A program made the position numbers and the translations under genes. From Streptomyces diastatochromogenes (GTDB taxonomy: Bacteria; Actinomycetota; Actinomycetes; Streptomycetales; Streptomycetaceae), in assembly GCA_026913215.1 (NCBI GenBank), contig JAPTYK010000001.1, positions 7,254,001-7,318,000 on the forward strand: a stretch of 64,000 nt of DNA. Reading direction: 5' to 3'. Each line of letters begins with the position of its first letter. Position 1 is the stretch's first letter. The notes beneath the pieces are model-generated. The model saw only the letters and a list, made by a program, of their open reading frames with translations, was not told where the DNA came from and did no database searches. This document shows, piece by piece, positions 19,796 through 29,389 of the stretch.

Positions 19796-20962
19796 ATGCG
19801 TGACGCCGTCATCGTCGAAGCAGTCCGTACGCCGATCGGGAAGGGCAAGCCGGGCGGTTCCCTCTCCGACGTCCACCCCGTCGCCCTCCTCTCGCACACC
19901 CTGCGCGCCCTGATCGACCGCTCCGGCGTCGACCCCGCCCTCGTCGACGACGTCATCGGGGGCACCGTCGACCAGGTCGGCGAGCAGGCCATGAACACCA
20001 CCCGGTACGCCTGGCTCGGCGCGGGCCTGCCCGAGACCGTGCCGGCCACCACCGTCGACCGGCAGTGCGGCTCCTCCCAGCAGGCCGTGCACTTCGCCGC
20101 CCAGGGCGTCATGTCCGGCGCGTACGACATCGTCGTGGCCTGCGGCGTCGAGTCCATGAGCCGCGTCCCCATGTGGTCCAACGTGCCGCCCGGCGCCGAC
20201 CCCTTCGGCCCCGGCGTGGCCGCGCGCTACCCGAGGGCCTGGTGCCGCAGGGCATCAGCGCCGAGCTCATCGCCGCCAAGTGGTCCATCGGCCGCCAGGC
20301 CATGGACGAGTTCTCCGCCGCCTCGCACGCCAAGGCCGCGCGGAGCTGGTCGGACGGCTTCTTCGACGACCAGGTCGTGCCCTACGGGGACGTGCGCCGC
20401 GACGAGTCGGTGCGGCCCGCGACCACGCCCGAGGTCCTCGCCGGCCTCCGGCCCTCCTTCGAGGACCCCGGCTTCGCCGAGCGCTTCCCGCAGATCGAGT
20501 GGTCGGTCACCGCCGGCAACAGCAGCCCGATCAACGACGGCGCCTCCGCGGTCCTCGTCATGGCCGCCGAGACCGCCCGCGCCCTCGGCCTGCGCCCGCT
20601 CGCCCGGCTGCACTCCTTCGCCGTCACCGGCTCCGACCCGCTGCTCATGCTCACCGGCGTCATCCCCGCCACCGAGAAGGTGCTGCGCCGCGCCGGGCTC
20701 TCCTCGACGACATCGACCTCTTCGAGATCAACGAGGCGTTCGCGAGCGTCGTCCTCGCCTGGCAGCAGGAGACCGGCGCCGACCCGGCGAAGGTCAACGT
20801 CCACGGCGGCGCCATCGCCCTCGGCCACCCGCTGGGCGCGAGCGGCACCCGGCTGACGACGACGCTGGTCCACGCGCTGCGGGCGCGCGGCGGACGCTAC
20901 GGGCTCCAGGCGATGTGCGAGGCCGGGGACTGGCGAACGCGATGATCGTCGAAGCGCTGTGA
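19796..20962 (+). CDS. Thiolase family acetyl-CoA acyltransferase, frameshifted in this sequence
   Basis: Starts MRDAVIVEAVRTPIGKGKPG. The nucleophile Cys lies in TTVDRQCGSSQQAVHFAAQG. The second conserved block NSSPINDGASAVLVMAAE, the HEAF-equivalent LFEINEAFASVVLAW, the GGAIALGHPLGASGTRL His motif and the C-terminal Cys motif MCEAGG-LANAMIVEAL are all present. So all three catalytic residues exist. Frame changes fall at 20230 (CCC for CCCC), 20702 and 20930. It catalyses condensation or thiolysis of acyl-CoA; direction is unknown. Divergent from the HxlR regulator. Confidence 0.88.
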   Translation: MRDAVIVEAVRTPIGKGKPGGSLSDVHPVALLSHTLRALIDRSGVDPALVDDVIGGTVDQVGEQAMNTTRYAWLGAGLPETVPATTVDRQCGSSQQAVHFAAQGVMSGAYDIVVACGVESMSRVPMWSNVPPGADPFGPGVAARYPRAWCRRASAPSSSPPSGPSAARPWTSSPPPRTPRPRGAGRTASSTTRSCPTGTCAATSRCGPRPRPRSSPASGPPSRTPASPSASRRSSGRSPPATAARSTTAPPRSSSWPPRPPAPSACARSPGCTPSPSPAPTRCSCSPASSPPPRRCCAAPGSPRRHRPLRDQRGVRERRPRLAAGDRRRPGEGQRPRRRHRPRPPAGRERHPADDDAGPRAAGARRTLRAPGDVRGRGLANAMIVEAL

Positions 20963-20984
20963 GCCGGACGAGGACGCGAGGGGC

Positions 20985-22492
20985 TCAGTGCTCGCAGAGG
21001 GAGAACTCCCGCTCGTAGAGCTGCTCGTTGTGCTCGTCCACGAAGAACTTGCGCTCCTTCATGAGCTGTTCGCGGAAGTCCCCGGCCTGTTCGAGCGTCA
21101 TGGTCGAGGTCTCGGACCACGGCTGCTGCGGCGGCACGTCGGACGTCGAGACGATCGTCTCCGACGGGTCGATGAGGAAGAAGGCGAGGATCTTGCGGTG
21201 CCCCGGGCGGCCGGGGTCCGCGAGGCGGAACGAACCGACGCGGTGCTGCAGGACGTTCGGGAAGGCCAGGCAGCGGCCCGCCGGGGTCGCCGTCGATCCG
21301 AGCAGCTGGTTCAGCCCGTCCTCGTCCTCGATCCCGTACACCTCGCGCAGGCCTTCGTCGTCGTTCTGCTCGTACTCCGGGTCGTCGAGCGCCGTCCGGA
21401 AGCTCAGCCGGCTCTCGGTGATGTTCTCGCTGTCCCAGTAGTAGATGCCGGTGGAGACGATCCGCTCGTTCAGCATCCCCTCGACGTGCCAGGAACCGCC
21501 GGCGTACTCGGGCCTGTCCGGGGTGAGGTGGACGGTGGCGAGCTTGACGATCACCTGGAGGCGGCGGCCGCGCAGATCGACGCGGGCGGCCTCGTCGGGC
21601 AGCTCGGGCGGGGTGAACTCCGGGGCGTCCGGGACGACCGGGACGCGGTTCTCCCACCACGCGTCCTGGGCCGCGCTCCACGCCTCGAAGGCCTCGTGAT
21701 AGGCCTCGTCGTCGCTGTAGTCGGACTTGATCGGGCACACCGGCTCCGAGTCGTACCACCCGTAGGGGTCGGCCGTGATCCGCGGCGGCCGAGGATGGCG
21801 CAGATCGGTCAGCACGTTCTCGAAGAGCGGGCGGAGGCGTCCGAACAGGTCCGGCAGGACGGCGGCCAGTTCGTGGTGCTTCTCGGGGTGGACGTTGTTG
21901 ACGTACGAAAGGAACGAGACGTCGCCGTCGTCACCGACCTCGACATCCGTGGGCAGCCACTGGAACCGCTCCGAGAACTCGTGCTTCGTGAAGTGGTTCG
22001 TCGGGTTCCGCCAGGCCCGGTCGGGGGCGCCGCTCGCCTCTCGCACCAGGCAGAACAAGGAGGGGTGGACCAGGTCGAGCACCTGGCCGCCGGAACCGGG
22101 TGCCAGTCCCGCTCCGCCTCCGGGACCTCCTCCAGGACCCGGACCGCCTCGCGCAGCCGGGACCTGAGCTCCTCGTCGACCAGGGAGTCCGAGTGCCACA
22201 CCCCGTCGACGGCGGACACCTCGACGCCGGTCCGGTCGTCCCGCAGCGCGGCGTAGTGCGCGAGTTCGGCCAGGACGTAACGGATCTGGGCCTCGGTGAG
22301 ACCCTGGGCGATCGCCTCACGCGTCCACCGGGCGACGATGCCGGCGTCGTTCCTCTTCTCGTACCACTCGGGCTTGGCCCGGATCTGGGCGCTGCACCGC
22401 GTCATCTCCAGCTCCCGCAGGGTCCGGGGCGTCGCGAACGTGAGGGCACGGGAAGCCTGGAAGGGCAGCGGGAAGGCAGACAGGCCGGTCAA
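20985..22492 (-). CDS. DUF4246 protein, possible iron-dependent oxygenase, frameshifted in this sequence
   Basis: About 500 residues from a TTG start (LTGLSAFPLPFQASRALTFA), one frame change near 22095. The N-terminal part (RTLRELEMTRCSAQIRAKPE) and the body (NPTNHFTKHEFSERFQWLPT; SYVNNVHPEKHHELA) match my memory of DUF4246. The C-terminal half looks like a double-stranded beta-helix: GGSWHVEGMLNERIVSTGIY, then CLAFPNVLQHRVGSFRLADP and GHRKILAFFLIDPSE. The HxE...H...R pattern is what an Fe(II)/2-oxoglutarate oxygenase would need; this is inference. It lies just downstream of the lanthipeptide precursor on the same strand, separated by a hairpin, so it is a candidate tailoring enzyme. Confidence 0.75.
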
Positions 22493-22561
22493 TTCTCTTG
22501 GTCCTTCGCGTCGGTGTGCGGTGGCCGGAAGGATATGTCAGCGGACCGACACCGCCCGGCG

Positions 22562-22608
22562 GCGCGGGCCGGGCACCGGTGGCAGGGCCACTGGTCCCCG
22601 GCCCGCGC
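22562..22608 (-). terminator. Hairpin between lanthipeptide precursor and DUF4246 gene
   Basis: GC-rich inverted repeat, left arm GCGCGGGCCGGG..CACCGGTGG, right arm CCACTGGT..CCCCGGCCCGCGC. It begins 13 bases downstream of the precursor stop. It may terminate or attenuate the lanKC-precursor transcript before the DUF4246 gene. Confidence 0.75.
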
Positions 22609-22620
22609 GGGCGCCGCCCG

Positions 22621-22740
22621 TCACATCGGCTCGGGGAAGATGTCGCTGACGCTCCAGGAGACGCTGAAGCAGGGCGGGAAGGCATGGGTCTCGGCGTCCT
22701 GCTCGGTGTCCAGGGCCTGGAGCGCGAGGATCTGGTCCAT
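22621..22740 (-). CDS. Class III lanthipeptide precursor peptide, atypical core
   Basis: 39 residues, ATG at 22740 with a GAGGAG ribosome site 7 bases before it. The leader MDQILALQALDTEQDAETHA contains ILALQ, matching the I-L-x-L-Q helix that class III synthetases recognise. The core HAFPPCFSVSWSVSDIFPEP has a single Cys24 followed by Ser26, 28, 30 and 32. Labionin formation needs Ser-x-x-Ser-x(3-5)-Cys with Cys last. Here the only Cys precedes all core Ser, and no two Ser are three apart. Thr18 is the only upstream hydroxyl residue near Cys. It lies 110 bp downstream of LanKC on the same strand, the usual ramC-ramS order. Confidence 0.85.
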   Translation of the reverse strand: MDQILALQALDTEQDAETHAFPPCFSVSWSVSDIFPEPM

Positions 22741-22850
22741 GGGTGATCTCCTCATTTCCTGTCGGGTTGGTGTCGGTCGGTCCTTGCGTACCCGGGCGCG
22801 GAGGTATCCGCCGCCGTGCCCGGGGGTTCATGGGGGCCCGTACGGTGACG

Positions 22851-25496
22851 TCAGACGGCTGCCGGGAGCCGGGGACGCGCGGGGTGGGGCTCATAAGGAG
22901 GCTCGTAAGGGGTCTCGTCATGGGGCTCGTGCCGGGGCTCCGTCAGGAGCGGGCCGGCCAGCAGGCGGTGCAGGGCAAGCAGGACACCGGCCCCGCCACT
23001 GGACAGGTCGGCGGTGAACCGCTGCGAACCCGCTCCGAGGAAGCGCACACCGCGCCGGTACGGGACGGCGTACTTCAGCAGGCCGGTCGCGGCGCGCACG
23101 GCGTCCTCGCGGGCGGCGTCCGTGCCGGTGAGCTCGGCGTGCCCGGTCAGGAACCAGGACAGTCCCGCCAGCCCCCGGTACAGCCCCGCCTCCTTCGTGA
23201 CGCGGGAGACCCGGATGCCGGCGACCAGCCGCGGCAGGGCCTCGGCGCAGCGTTCGTCCGGCGCGGTGGCCGCGTAACGGGTGAGCACCGTCGCGAGACC
23301 GGCCGCGCCCGTGGCCAGGTACGGCATGGCACGGGTGAGCCGTGCGTCGTCCGAGAGGGACAGGGCGCCGTCGGGCAGCGGGAAGGTCCGGTCCAGCTCC
23401 TGGTGGAGCAGCAGCCGGCCGGCCTCCAGGAAGCGGTCCTCGCCGGTGGCGCGGGCCAGCCGGTGGAGGAAGAGCGCGAGTCCCGAGCGGCCGTGCAGCA
23501 GACCGCGGGCGTCGTGCTCGCCGAGGGCGGCCGACAGGTCGGGGAGGCGCAGCAGGCCTTCGCCCGCCGCGGCGGCCCGCTCCAGGTGGCCGCTCTCCCC
23601 GGTCAGCCGGTGCAGGGCGAGCCAGCCCAGGCCGACCCCGGCCCGCCCGCCGGCCAGCGTGCCGCAGGAGGCGGTCAGCGGATGGCCGTCGGCGTCCCGG
23701 AGCAGCTCGACGGCCTCGTCGAGGCGGCCGAGTCCGGCCAGCACCCGGGCGACGCCGGCCGAGCCGACGAGCAGCCCGGAGGCAGCGCGCCGCGCAGCGC
23801 CAGCGTGTCGCGGCGCAGCCGTTCGAGGATCTCCTCCGGCACCACGGCCCCGGCGCGGCGCAGGGCGTGCACCACTCCGGCCGTGCCGTAGGCCAGGCAC
23901 ACGTTGTTGGTCCGGAACGCCTCGGGCGAGGGCGGGAAGGCCCACTCCGGCCGGTCGGCGTCGGCCGTCTCCAGGAGGCCCGCGGCCACCTCGTCGGCCA
24001 GCCGGGCGAGGCAGCCGCGCGGATCGGCGTCCAGCTCGGCGGGGAGGGCGGACGGCCGGGACCGTCCTGGTCCCGCACCCGGTCCTCCACGGGGTGGAAG
24101 GCGGTCGCCCGCCGCCACAGGTCGGCCGGCGGAGCCATGTCCGCCAGATCGCGGCGCAGCAGCGCGAGGTTGGCGGGCGCGTGCTCGGCGGTCTCGTTGA
24201 ACGGCGCCACGAAGGCGAGCGCGACCGCCGCCGCGCCGTACCGGTCCTGCAACAGCGGGTCGGGGTCGGCCCGGCGCAGTCCGGGCGGCGGCGTGAACCC
24301 CGGAGTGCCCATCCGGGACGGGGCCGCCGACAGCGCCGAGGCCGTCTCGAAGTCCACGAGACGGACCCCGCCCGACGGCGTGACCAGCACATTGCCCAGG
24401 TTGAGGTCACCGAACCGGTAACCGGCGGCGTGCAGCCGTTCGAGCGAGGCGTCCAGCGAGGCCAGCATCCTCCGGCACTCCTCGTAGTACGCGGCGACGG
24501 ACTCGGCCGTGCGGTCGGCGCGGGCCAGCGGGGTGGACCGGCTCAGCCGGCTCACCAGCGGCTGCCCCGCGACGTACTCGGTGACGAGGAAGTCGTGCTC
24601 CCACTCCGTGAAGTGCTCCAGCGGCTCCGGGCCCACTCCGGGGCGGCCGCGTGCAGCTCGCGCAGCACGTCGTACTCGTGCCGCAGCCGCTGCCGCGCGT
24701 CGGTCCCGTCGAAGACCAGGCCGTTGTGGGCGCGGGCCTCCTTGAGGAAGACGGTGCGGCCGGTCCGCCGGTCGCGGGCCTGGTAGGTGCCGCCGGCGTT
24801 GCTCAGGCGCACCGCGCGGGTCACCTCGTAGTCGCGGATCAGGATCGGGCCCGTGTGCGGCTGCTCCTCCCGCTCGACGAAGGGGTCCGTGATCCCCTCG
24901 GGCAGGTGGAAGACGGGCAGCCGCGCGTCCACGACCTCGCGCCCGGAGCCGTCGCGGACCAGCCCCTCCCGCGTGCCGTCGGCCCGCAGCCGGCTGCGGG
25001 CGCCGTCGAAGGAGCCGTAGCGGTAGTGGACCGTCCGCGAGTCGCGGAAGCGCCGGTCGGTGAGGACGTACGGCCCCTCCTCCCCGTCGAGCGCGTCACG
25101 CAGCCGTTCGAGGAGCCGGCGGGCGGTCGCCGTGTCCGGCGGGTAGACGGCGCAGAACTTGCCCGCCTGGGCCCGCGAGGCGTGCTTGTGATGGAGGAAC
25201 AGGAAGAAGAGCCGGGCGCTCAGGTGCTTGAACGGCACGCCTTCGGAGAAGCAGATCCCGGCGACCGTGTCGAGCACGTGCTGCGCCCGGTCGAGCCGCG
25301 CCGACACGTGGATCTTCCAGCCCTGCTCGGCGGGTTCGGTCCGCGGACTGCCCCAGACCGTCCAGATGCCCTGGGCGGAGCCGCGCAGCCCCGGTGGCAC
25401 CTCACCGGGCACGAAGCGCGGTCCGGGGTCGGCCACGCTGGGCAGCGGCAGGTAGTACTCCCGGTCCGCGAGCGCCTCGCCGAAGCCTTCGAGCAC
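22851..25496 (-). CDS. Class III lanthipeptide synthetase LanKC, frameshifted in this sequence
   Basis: About 880 residues, GTG at 25496 with GAGGAG upstream. Domain order: N-terminal lyase (EYYLPLPSVADPGPRFVPGE; HKHASRAQAGKFCAVYPPDT), Ser/Thr kinase (GTYQARDRRTGRTVFLKEAR with the ATP Lys; YRFGDLNLGNVLVTPSGG with the catalytic Asp; RLVDFETASAL with the metal Asp), and C-terminal cyclase (TNNVCLAYGTAGVVHALRRA; GLYRGLAGLSWFLTG). The position where zinc-type cyclases carry Cys-His has Tyr-Arg, so this is class III, not class IV. Frame changes near 24640, 24065 and 23790. It phosphorylates, eliminates and cyclises the precursor encoded just downstream. The C-terminal tail has degenerate Glu-Pro repeats. 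Confidence 0.9.
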
Positions 25497-25505
25497 GGGA
25501 ACTCC

Positions 25506-25596
25506 TCACAGGGGGTGGTGGGCCGCCACAACGGTCCCGCGCGCCGGACGCCAAGAACGGCAGTTGCAGGGGCAGTTCGGCGGCGGTGTGCGCCAC
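25506..25596 (-). other. Possible short leader or peptide ORF directly upstream of LanKC
   Basis: A GTG at 25596 behind CGGAGGGGAG reads MAHTAAELPLQLPFLASGAR. With one frame change near 25545 it would end AAHHPL at a TGA that abuts the LanKC ribosome site. Without the change it runs into LanKC in another frame. The good ribosome site and close fit to the LanKC start suggest translation, perhaps as a coupled leader. The evidence is thin and it may be chance. Confidence 0.25.
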
Positions 25597-25633
25597 GAAG
25601 CTCCCCTCCGGCAGGTTACGTTCCTCCCCGCAC

Positions 25634-25681
25634 GTTCAACCGCGCCGGCGACGCCCCTTCCCCGTCTGTTCAACCGCGCCG
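25634..25681. repeat. Direct repeat in the LanKC upstream region
   Basis: GTTCAACCGCGCCG occurs at 25634-25647 and exactly again at 25668-25681, a 34-bp spacing close to three helical turns. It sits 138-185 bp upstream of the LanKC start and could bind a regulator. The rest of the 325-bp gap between LanKC and the PP2C gene holds no other feature I can support. Confidence 0.5.
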
Positions 25682-25821
25682 ACGCGCCCGCCCCGTGGAC
25701 ACCGGATCGCTCTCCCCGGCCCGGTCGGCGATGCCGCCCCGGTCCTCGGTCGTGGCGCCGCCGCTCACCCGGACGCGCGGAACGGCCGGAAGCGCCCACC
25801 GGTACCCCGCCCCGCCTCCGT

Positions 25822-26970
25822 TCAGCGGGCCGGGTCGGTCGGCGCAGGGGCGGACGCCAGGCGGCGGATCGCGACGACGGCCGCGTCGTCGTCGAGGTGG
25901 GCGTGGACGTGGGCCAGCAGGTCGTCCTGGAGATGGCGCAGGAACGCGTCGGGGTCCTCCGTGGTCCACTGCGGCACGCGTTCGGTGAACGGGTAGAAGC
26001 GGCCCTCGGCGTCGCGTGCCTCGATGACGCCGTCGGTGTAGAGGAGCAGCAGATCGCCGACCTCGAACGGGAAGGTCTGGACGGCGTAGTCGGCGATGCC
26101 GAAAGCCCCGCCGAACCCGATCGGGAGGTGGCTCGTCCCGGCCGCGAGCGGGATGAGCCGGTTTCCGCGGAGGATGAGCGGCGGCGGATGACCGCAGCTG
26201 ATGAGGTGGACGACCGGATCGTGGTCGGGGATGTCGAGCAGCACGGCGGTGGCGAAGTCCTCGACGGTGTCCTGCTCCGTCTGCGGCCGCCACTGGCTGG
26301 TGTCCCAGCGGAACGCGCCGTCCAGGTGGACCGCCAGACGGGGAAGGGTGGCCTGCCGGTGGGCGGCCGCCCGGAAGGCACCGAGCAGCAGCGCGGTGTT
26401 GCTGATGGCGCCCAGACCGCTGCCGCGCACGTCGCCGATGAGGAGCCGGGTGCTGTCGTGCGCGGTGCGCGCGGCCGCGTACAGGTCCCCGCCCAGCTCG
26501 GCCTCCTCCTCGGCGGGGACGTACAGGCCGGCGATCCGCAGCGGTCCGGCGCGCGTCGGCAGCGGCCGCAGCAGCACCCGCTGGGCCGCCTCGGCCACCG
26601 ACCGCACCTGGTGCAGCTGCCGCTCGTGCCGCCCCCGCACCACACAGATGGCGACACAGACGGCCGAGACGACGATCAGAGCGGCGATCTGGGCCTGGAC
26701 GTTGGCGGTGCCCGCCACCCCCCTGAGCACCCCGATCAGCACCTGGGCCGCCACCGCCAGCGCCCCCATCGCCGCCGTCGTGCGCGCACCGGCGAACGCC
26801 ACCGTGATCGCGGGCGCCGCCACGAGCAGAGGACCGAGGTGGACGTGTGGCGGGGCCAGCACGTCCACCACGCACACGGTGACGATCAGCGCGATCGGAA
26901 TCACGAGAAGCGCGGGCGCGTGCCCCGCCCGCCAGGAACGCCGGACGTCCCACCATGTTCGAAGGTCCAT
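25822..26970 (-). CDS. Membrane-anchored PP2C/SpoIIE-type serine phosphatase
   Basis: Intact, 382 residues. Four hydrophobic helices fill residues 20-110 (LLVIPIALIVTVCVVDVLAP; ALIVVSAVCVAICVV). A SpoIIE domain follows: LYVPAEEEAELGGDLYAAAR with the first metal Asp, LLIGDVRGSGLGAI with the second, FATAVLLDI, ISCGHPPPLIL, and the terminal DGVIEAR and DDDAAVVAIRR with the last metal Asp. Such enzymes dephosphorylate anti-anti-sigma factors in Streptomyces signalling; the partner is not in this window. It is upstream of and parallel to LanKC. Confidence 0.9.
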   Translation of the reverse strand: MDLRTWWDVRRSWRAGHAPALLVIPIALIVTVCVVDVLAPPHVHLGPLLVAAPAITVAFAGARTTAAMGALAVAAQVLIGVLRGVAGTANVQAQIAALIVVSAVCVAICVVRGRHERQLHQVRSVAEAAQRVLLRPLPTRAGPLRIAGLYVPAEEEAELGGDLYAAARTAHDSTRLLIGDVRGSGLGAISNTALLLGAFRAAAHRQATLPRLAVHLDGAFRWDTSQWRPQTEQDTVEDFATAVLLDIPDHDPVVHLISCGHPPPLILRGNRLIPLAAGTSHLPIGFGGAFGIADYAVQTFPFEVGDLLLLYTDGVIEARDAEGRFYPFTERVPQWTTEDPDAFLRHLQDDLLAHVHAHLDDDAAVVAIRRLASAPAPTDPAR

Positions 26971-27096
26971 GGACCAAGCCTTCCACCCGCCTCCGCGAGG
27001 TGGGACGCGCCGCTCCGGGTACCGCCGACGTCACCTGCGCGCGGGTCCGCGCGGACGGCCGTCTCCTCGCTACGCCGAAAGCGCCGCCTCGCTGAA

Positions 27097-27165
27097 CCGT
27101 CCTGGAGGAGCCGTCACGGGTGGACCGTGATGGGGAACCGTGACGGATGAACCGTTACGGGGCCG
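27097..27165. repeat. Short tandem repeat, five CCGT-headed units of 13-14 bp
   Basis: Units begin at 27097, 27111, 27125, 27138 and 27152 and share CCGT followed by two bases and a G-rich end (for example CCGTGACGGATGAA). The array lies between the PP2C start and the 3' end of the DUF1275 gene, overlapping its last codons. It may act in termination or be a slippage product. Confidence 0.7.
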
Positions 27166-27885
27166 CCGCCCATCCGGCCTCCGGGACCGAGAGCCGCCAC
27201 AGGACCACGGCGGACGCGGCCAGCAGCGCCAGCGCCACGCCGAGGACGAGGGAGAGGCCGACCTTCAGCAGTACGGCTCCGACGAGGGCGCCGAGGAACA
27301 TCGCGAGGACGGACAGGATCCGGCGGCCGGGCCGGGTCGCCGTCCCGCCGGCCGGGCCGGAGTCGGCGGCGAGGCCGGTCAGGGTCATGGTGAGGACGGT
27401 CGTCGTCAGATCCGGTACGCCGAGCCGCCGGGCGACCGCGTTCTGCAGCCCCATCGCGAGTCCGAGCAGCACGATCAGGACGTACTGGACGGCCGTGCCC
27501 ACCCTGACGTGCCCCGCGAGGGCCGTGCCGAGCGCCCTGGCGAACAGCACCGCCTGCACGGCCATCGCCGAGGCGAGCAGCCGGCCCCGGTGCGCGGCGA
27601 ACCGGACGCCGAAGCGGCCCCGGCCAGCGCGCCGGTGAGGAAGGCCGCCAGGGAGACGACCGAGGCGAGCGCGGACAGGCCCTCGGCGCCCGCGAGCGCG
27701 AAGCCGAGGAACACCACGTTGCCCGTCATGTTGGCGACGAACACATGCCCGAGCCCCAGGTAACTCACCGCGTCCACCAGCCCCGTCACCACCGTGAGGA
27801 CCAGCATCACCGGCGGCAGAGGCCCGTGCCGGTCCCCCTTCGGAGGGACCAGCGTGCGGGCCGCGTCGACCAGCAGTGCGCGCAT
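27155..27885 (-). CDS. DUF1275 (YoaK-type) membrane protein, frameshifted in this sequence
   Basis: About 243 residues. Reads MRALLVDAARTLVPPKGDRH, then the family motif VTGLVDAVSYLGLGHVFVANMTGN and FLGFALAG. One frame change near 27620 leads to AVLFARALGTALAGHVRVGT, LIVLLGLAMGLQNAVARRLG, VPDLTTTVLTMTLTGLAADS and the terminal helices. The VDAxSYLxLGxVFxxNMTGN and GLQNA..R..G...TTT motifs are diagnostic. About six membrane helices. Function unknown; homologues are proposed transporters. Divergent from the subtilase operon. Confidence 0.88.
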
Positions 27886-28265
27886 CCTCGGGAGCTCCTT
27901 TACGGCGGAGGGGGGTGCTGTGGTGCAGCAGCGTACGCGCCGACAGCCCGCCCGGCCGGGCAGCTCGTCCGGGCCCCGCTCCAGAGCGTCACGACCTCGG
28001 CCGCGGACACCAGAAATTTCACGCTCTGTAACTGAAATGCTGAGCTGCGCATTTCTTTCGGCGGCGTTATGGTGGTTACGCGGAAAGCGGCGGCTCCGTA
28101 TGGCCTGTCCACCCGGCCGATGAGACCGGCCGCCGAGTAATTCACCTGAACCGCGAAACTTCCGAAGTCCTTGGCTTTGTTGAAGTGGCGAGCGTTCAAT
28201 CGGCATTCACATGCCCCCTCGTCAGGCAGCTGAATCAGAGCACTGCTCGGTAGGGCGGGAACCCC
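27886..28265. promoter_or_regulatory. 380-bp divergent upstream region of the subtilase operon
   Basis: The right half (about 28010-28230) is clearly less GC-rich than its surroundings and contains candidate promoter hexamers around CTTTGTTGAAG and GGCATTCACATG. No open reading frame with good codon bias is seen. It should hold the promoter for the downstream peptide operon. The drop in GC may also mark imported DNA. Confidence 0.4.
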
Positions 28266-29148
28266 ATGACGCCCTTGGATTTGGTACGTCTTCCCCCGTT
28301 GATGGCGCTCACCGAGGGAAGGCCGCAGATCGGAGTGGCGCTGCTGGACGGTCCCGTCGCGCAGGAGAACACCGAGCTGGCGACCGAGAACATGCGCGGG
28401 CTTCCCGGGCTGAGGCGGTACGAGTCCTCCCGGGCGGTGGGCGCGGCTTCGAGGCACGGGACGTTCATCGCCGGGATCCTCGCGGCGCGGCGCGGCCGAG
28501 CGGCTCCCGCGATCTGCCCGAACTGCACGTTTCTGATCCGTCCGGTCTTCACGGACGCGACGGGGAGGACCGGGGCCTTCTGGGCACCACGGTCGACGAG
28601 TTGGCCTCCGCCATCCTGGAAAGCATCGACGCGGGCGCGCGCATCATCAATCTGAGCGTGGGATCCACCTATCCCTCGACGGCCCGGCAGTCGCGACTCG
28701 GCGCCGTGCTCGACCGCGCGGCCGAGCGCGGGGTGCTGGTCGTCGCCGCCGCGGGCAATCAGGGAACGCTGGGCACCAGCGCCCTCACCCGGCATCCCTG
28801 GACCCTGCCGGTCGCCGCGATCAATCTCGACGGCCGGCCGAGCGCGCACACCAACCTGGCGCACGCGCTGGGCAGGCGGGGGTCGGCGGACCGGGCGAGA
28901 AGATCACGAGCCTCGGCACCGGCGGCGACCCGTCACCCGTCTCCGGCGGCACCAGCGCCGCCGCGGCTTTCGTCACCGGCGCGGCCGCCCTTCTCTGGTC
29001 GCTCTTCCCGTCGGCCGAGGCCTCCGAGATAAAGAACGCCGTGCTTCACGGCCGTGGAACGCGTCGCAGCAGCGTCGTCCCCCCGCTCCTGGACGCCTGG
29101 GGCGCCTACTCGCTGCTGTCGGAGACGAGGTCGAGGAGGGCTTCGTGA
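28266..29148 (+). CDS. Subtilisin-like serine protease (S8) of the PatA/PatG type, frameshifted in this sequence
   Basis: About 294 residues, no signal peptide. Catalytic Asp lies in QIGVALLDGPVAQENTEL, His in SRHGTFIAGILAARRG, the oxyanion region in IINLSVGSTYPST and VLVVAAAGNQGTLG, and Ser in PVSGGTSAAAAFVTGAAALL. All triad residues are present. It also carries CPNCTFLIRPVF, a CxxC seen in PatG-like proteases. Frame changes near 28580 and 28880. Lack of an export signal points to a cytoplasmic processing protease. Its stop overlaps the next gene's start (TGATG), and the PatG-domain protein follows. Confidence 0.85.
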
Positions 29149-29357
29149 TGGTGGACGAACACAGTGAGAACCGCTCGGGAAAGGGTGACGGACGCCCCCA
29201 CCGGGTGCGTCTGCCCGGATTCATCGACGAAAACGAGGTGGGGCTCGGGGACGTGATCAAAAAGGTGACCTCGACCGCGGGAATCACACCGTGCGGCGGC
29301 TGCTCCCGCCGCGCCGAACGCCTCAACCAATGGATGGTCTTCACCGGCCGCCCTTGA
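29148..29357 (+). CDS. Small CGGC-motif protein, accessory to the PatG-like set
   Basis: 69 residues, ATG in a TGATG overlap with the subtilase stop, GAGGAGGG upstream. The C-terminal half reads VGLGDVIKKVTSTAGITPCG, then CGGCSRRAERLNQWMVFTG. The CxxC followed by an Arg/Asn-rich helix suggests a metal or disulfide knuckle. I recall similar short proteins or linker regions near PatG-type proteases, but have no function to assign. Tight coupling implies it acts with the subtilase and the PatG-domain protein. Confidence 0.75.
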   Translation: MVDEHSENRSGKGDGRPHRVRLPGFIDENEVGLGDVIKKVTSTAGITPCGGCSRRAERLNQWMVFTGRP

Positions 29358-29389
29358 GATCCGGAACGGAGAGAGCGGAGGACGCAGAT

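Noticed and set aside
22851..25496. Class IV lanthipeptide synthetase (LanL)
   Set aside because: The cyclase lacks the Cys/Cys-His zinc ligands and the precursor has the class III ILxLQ leader.
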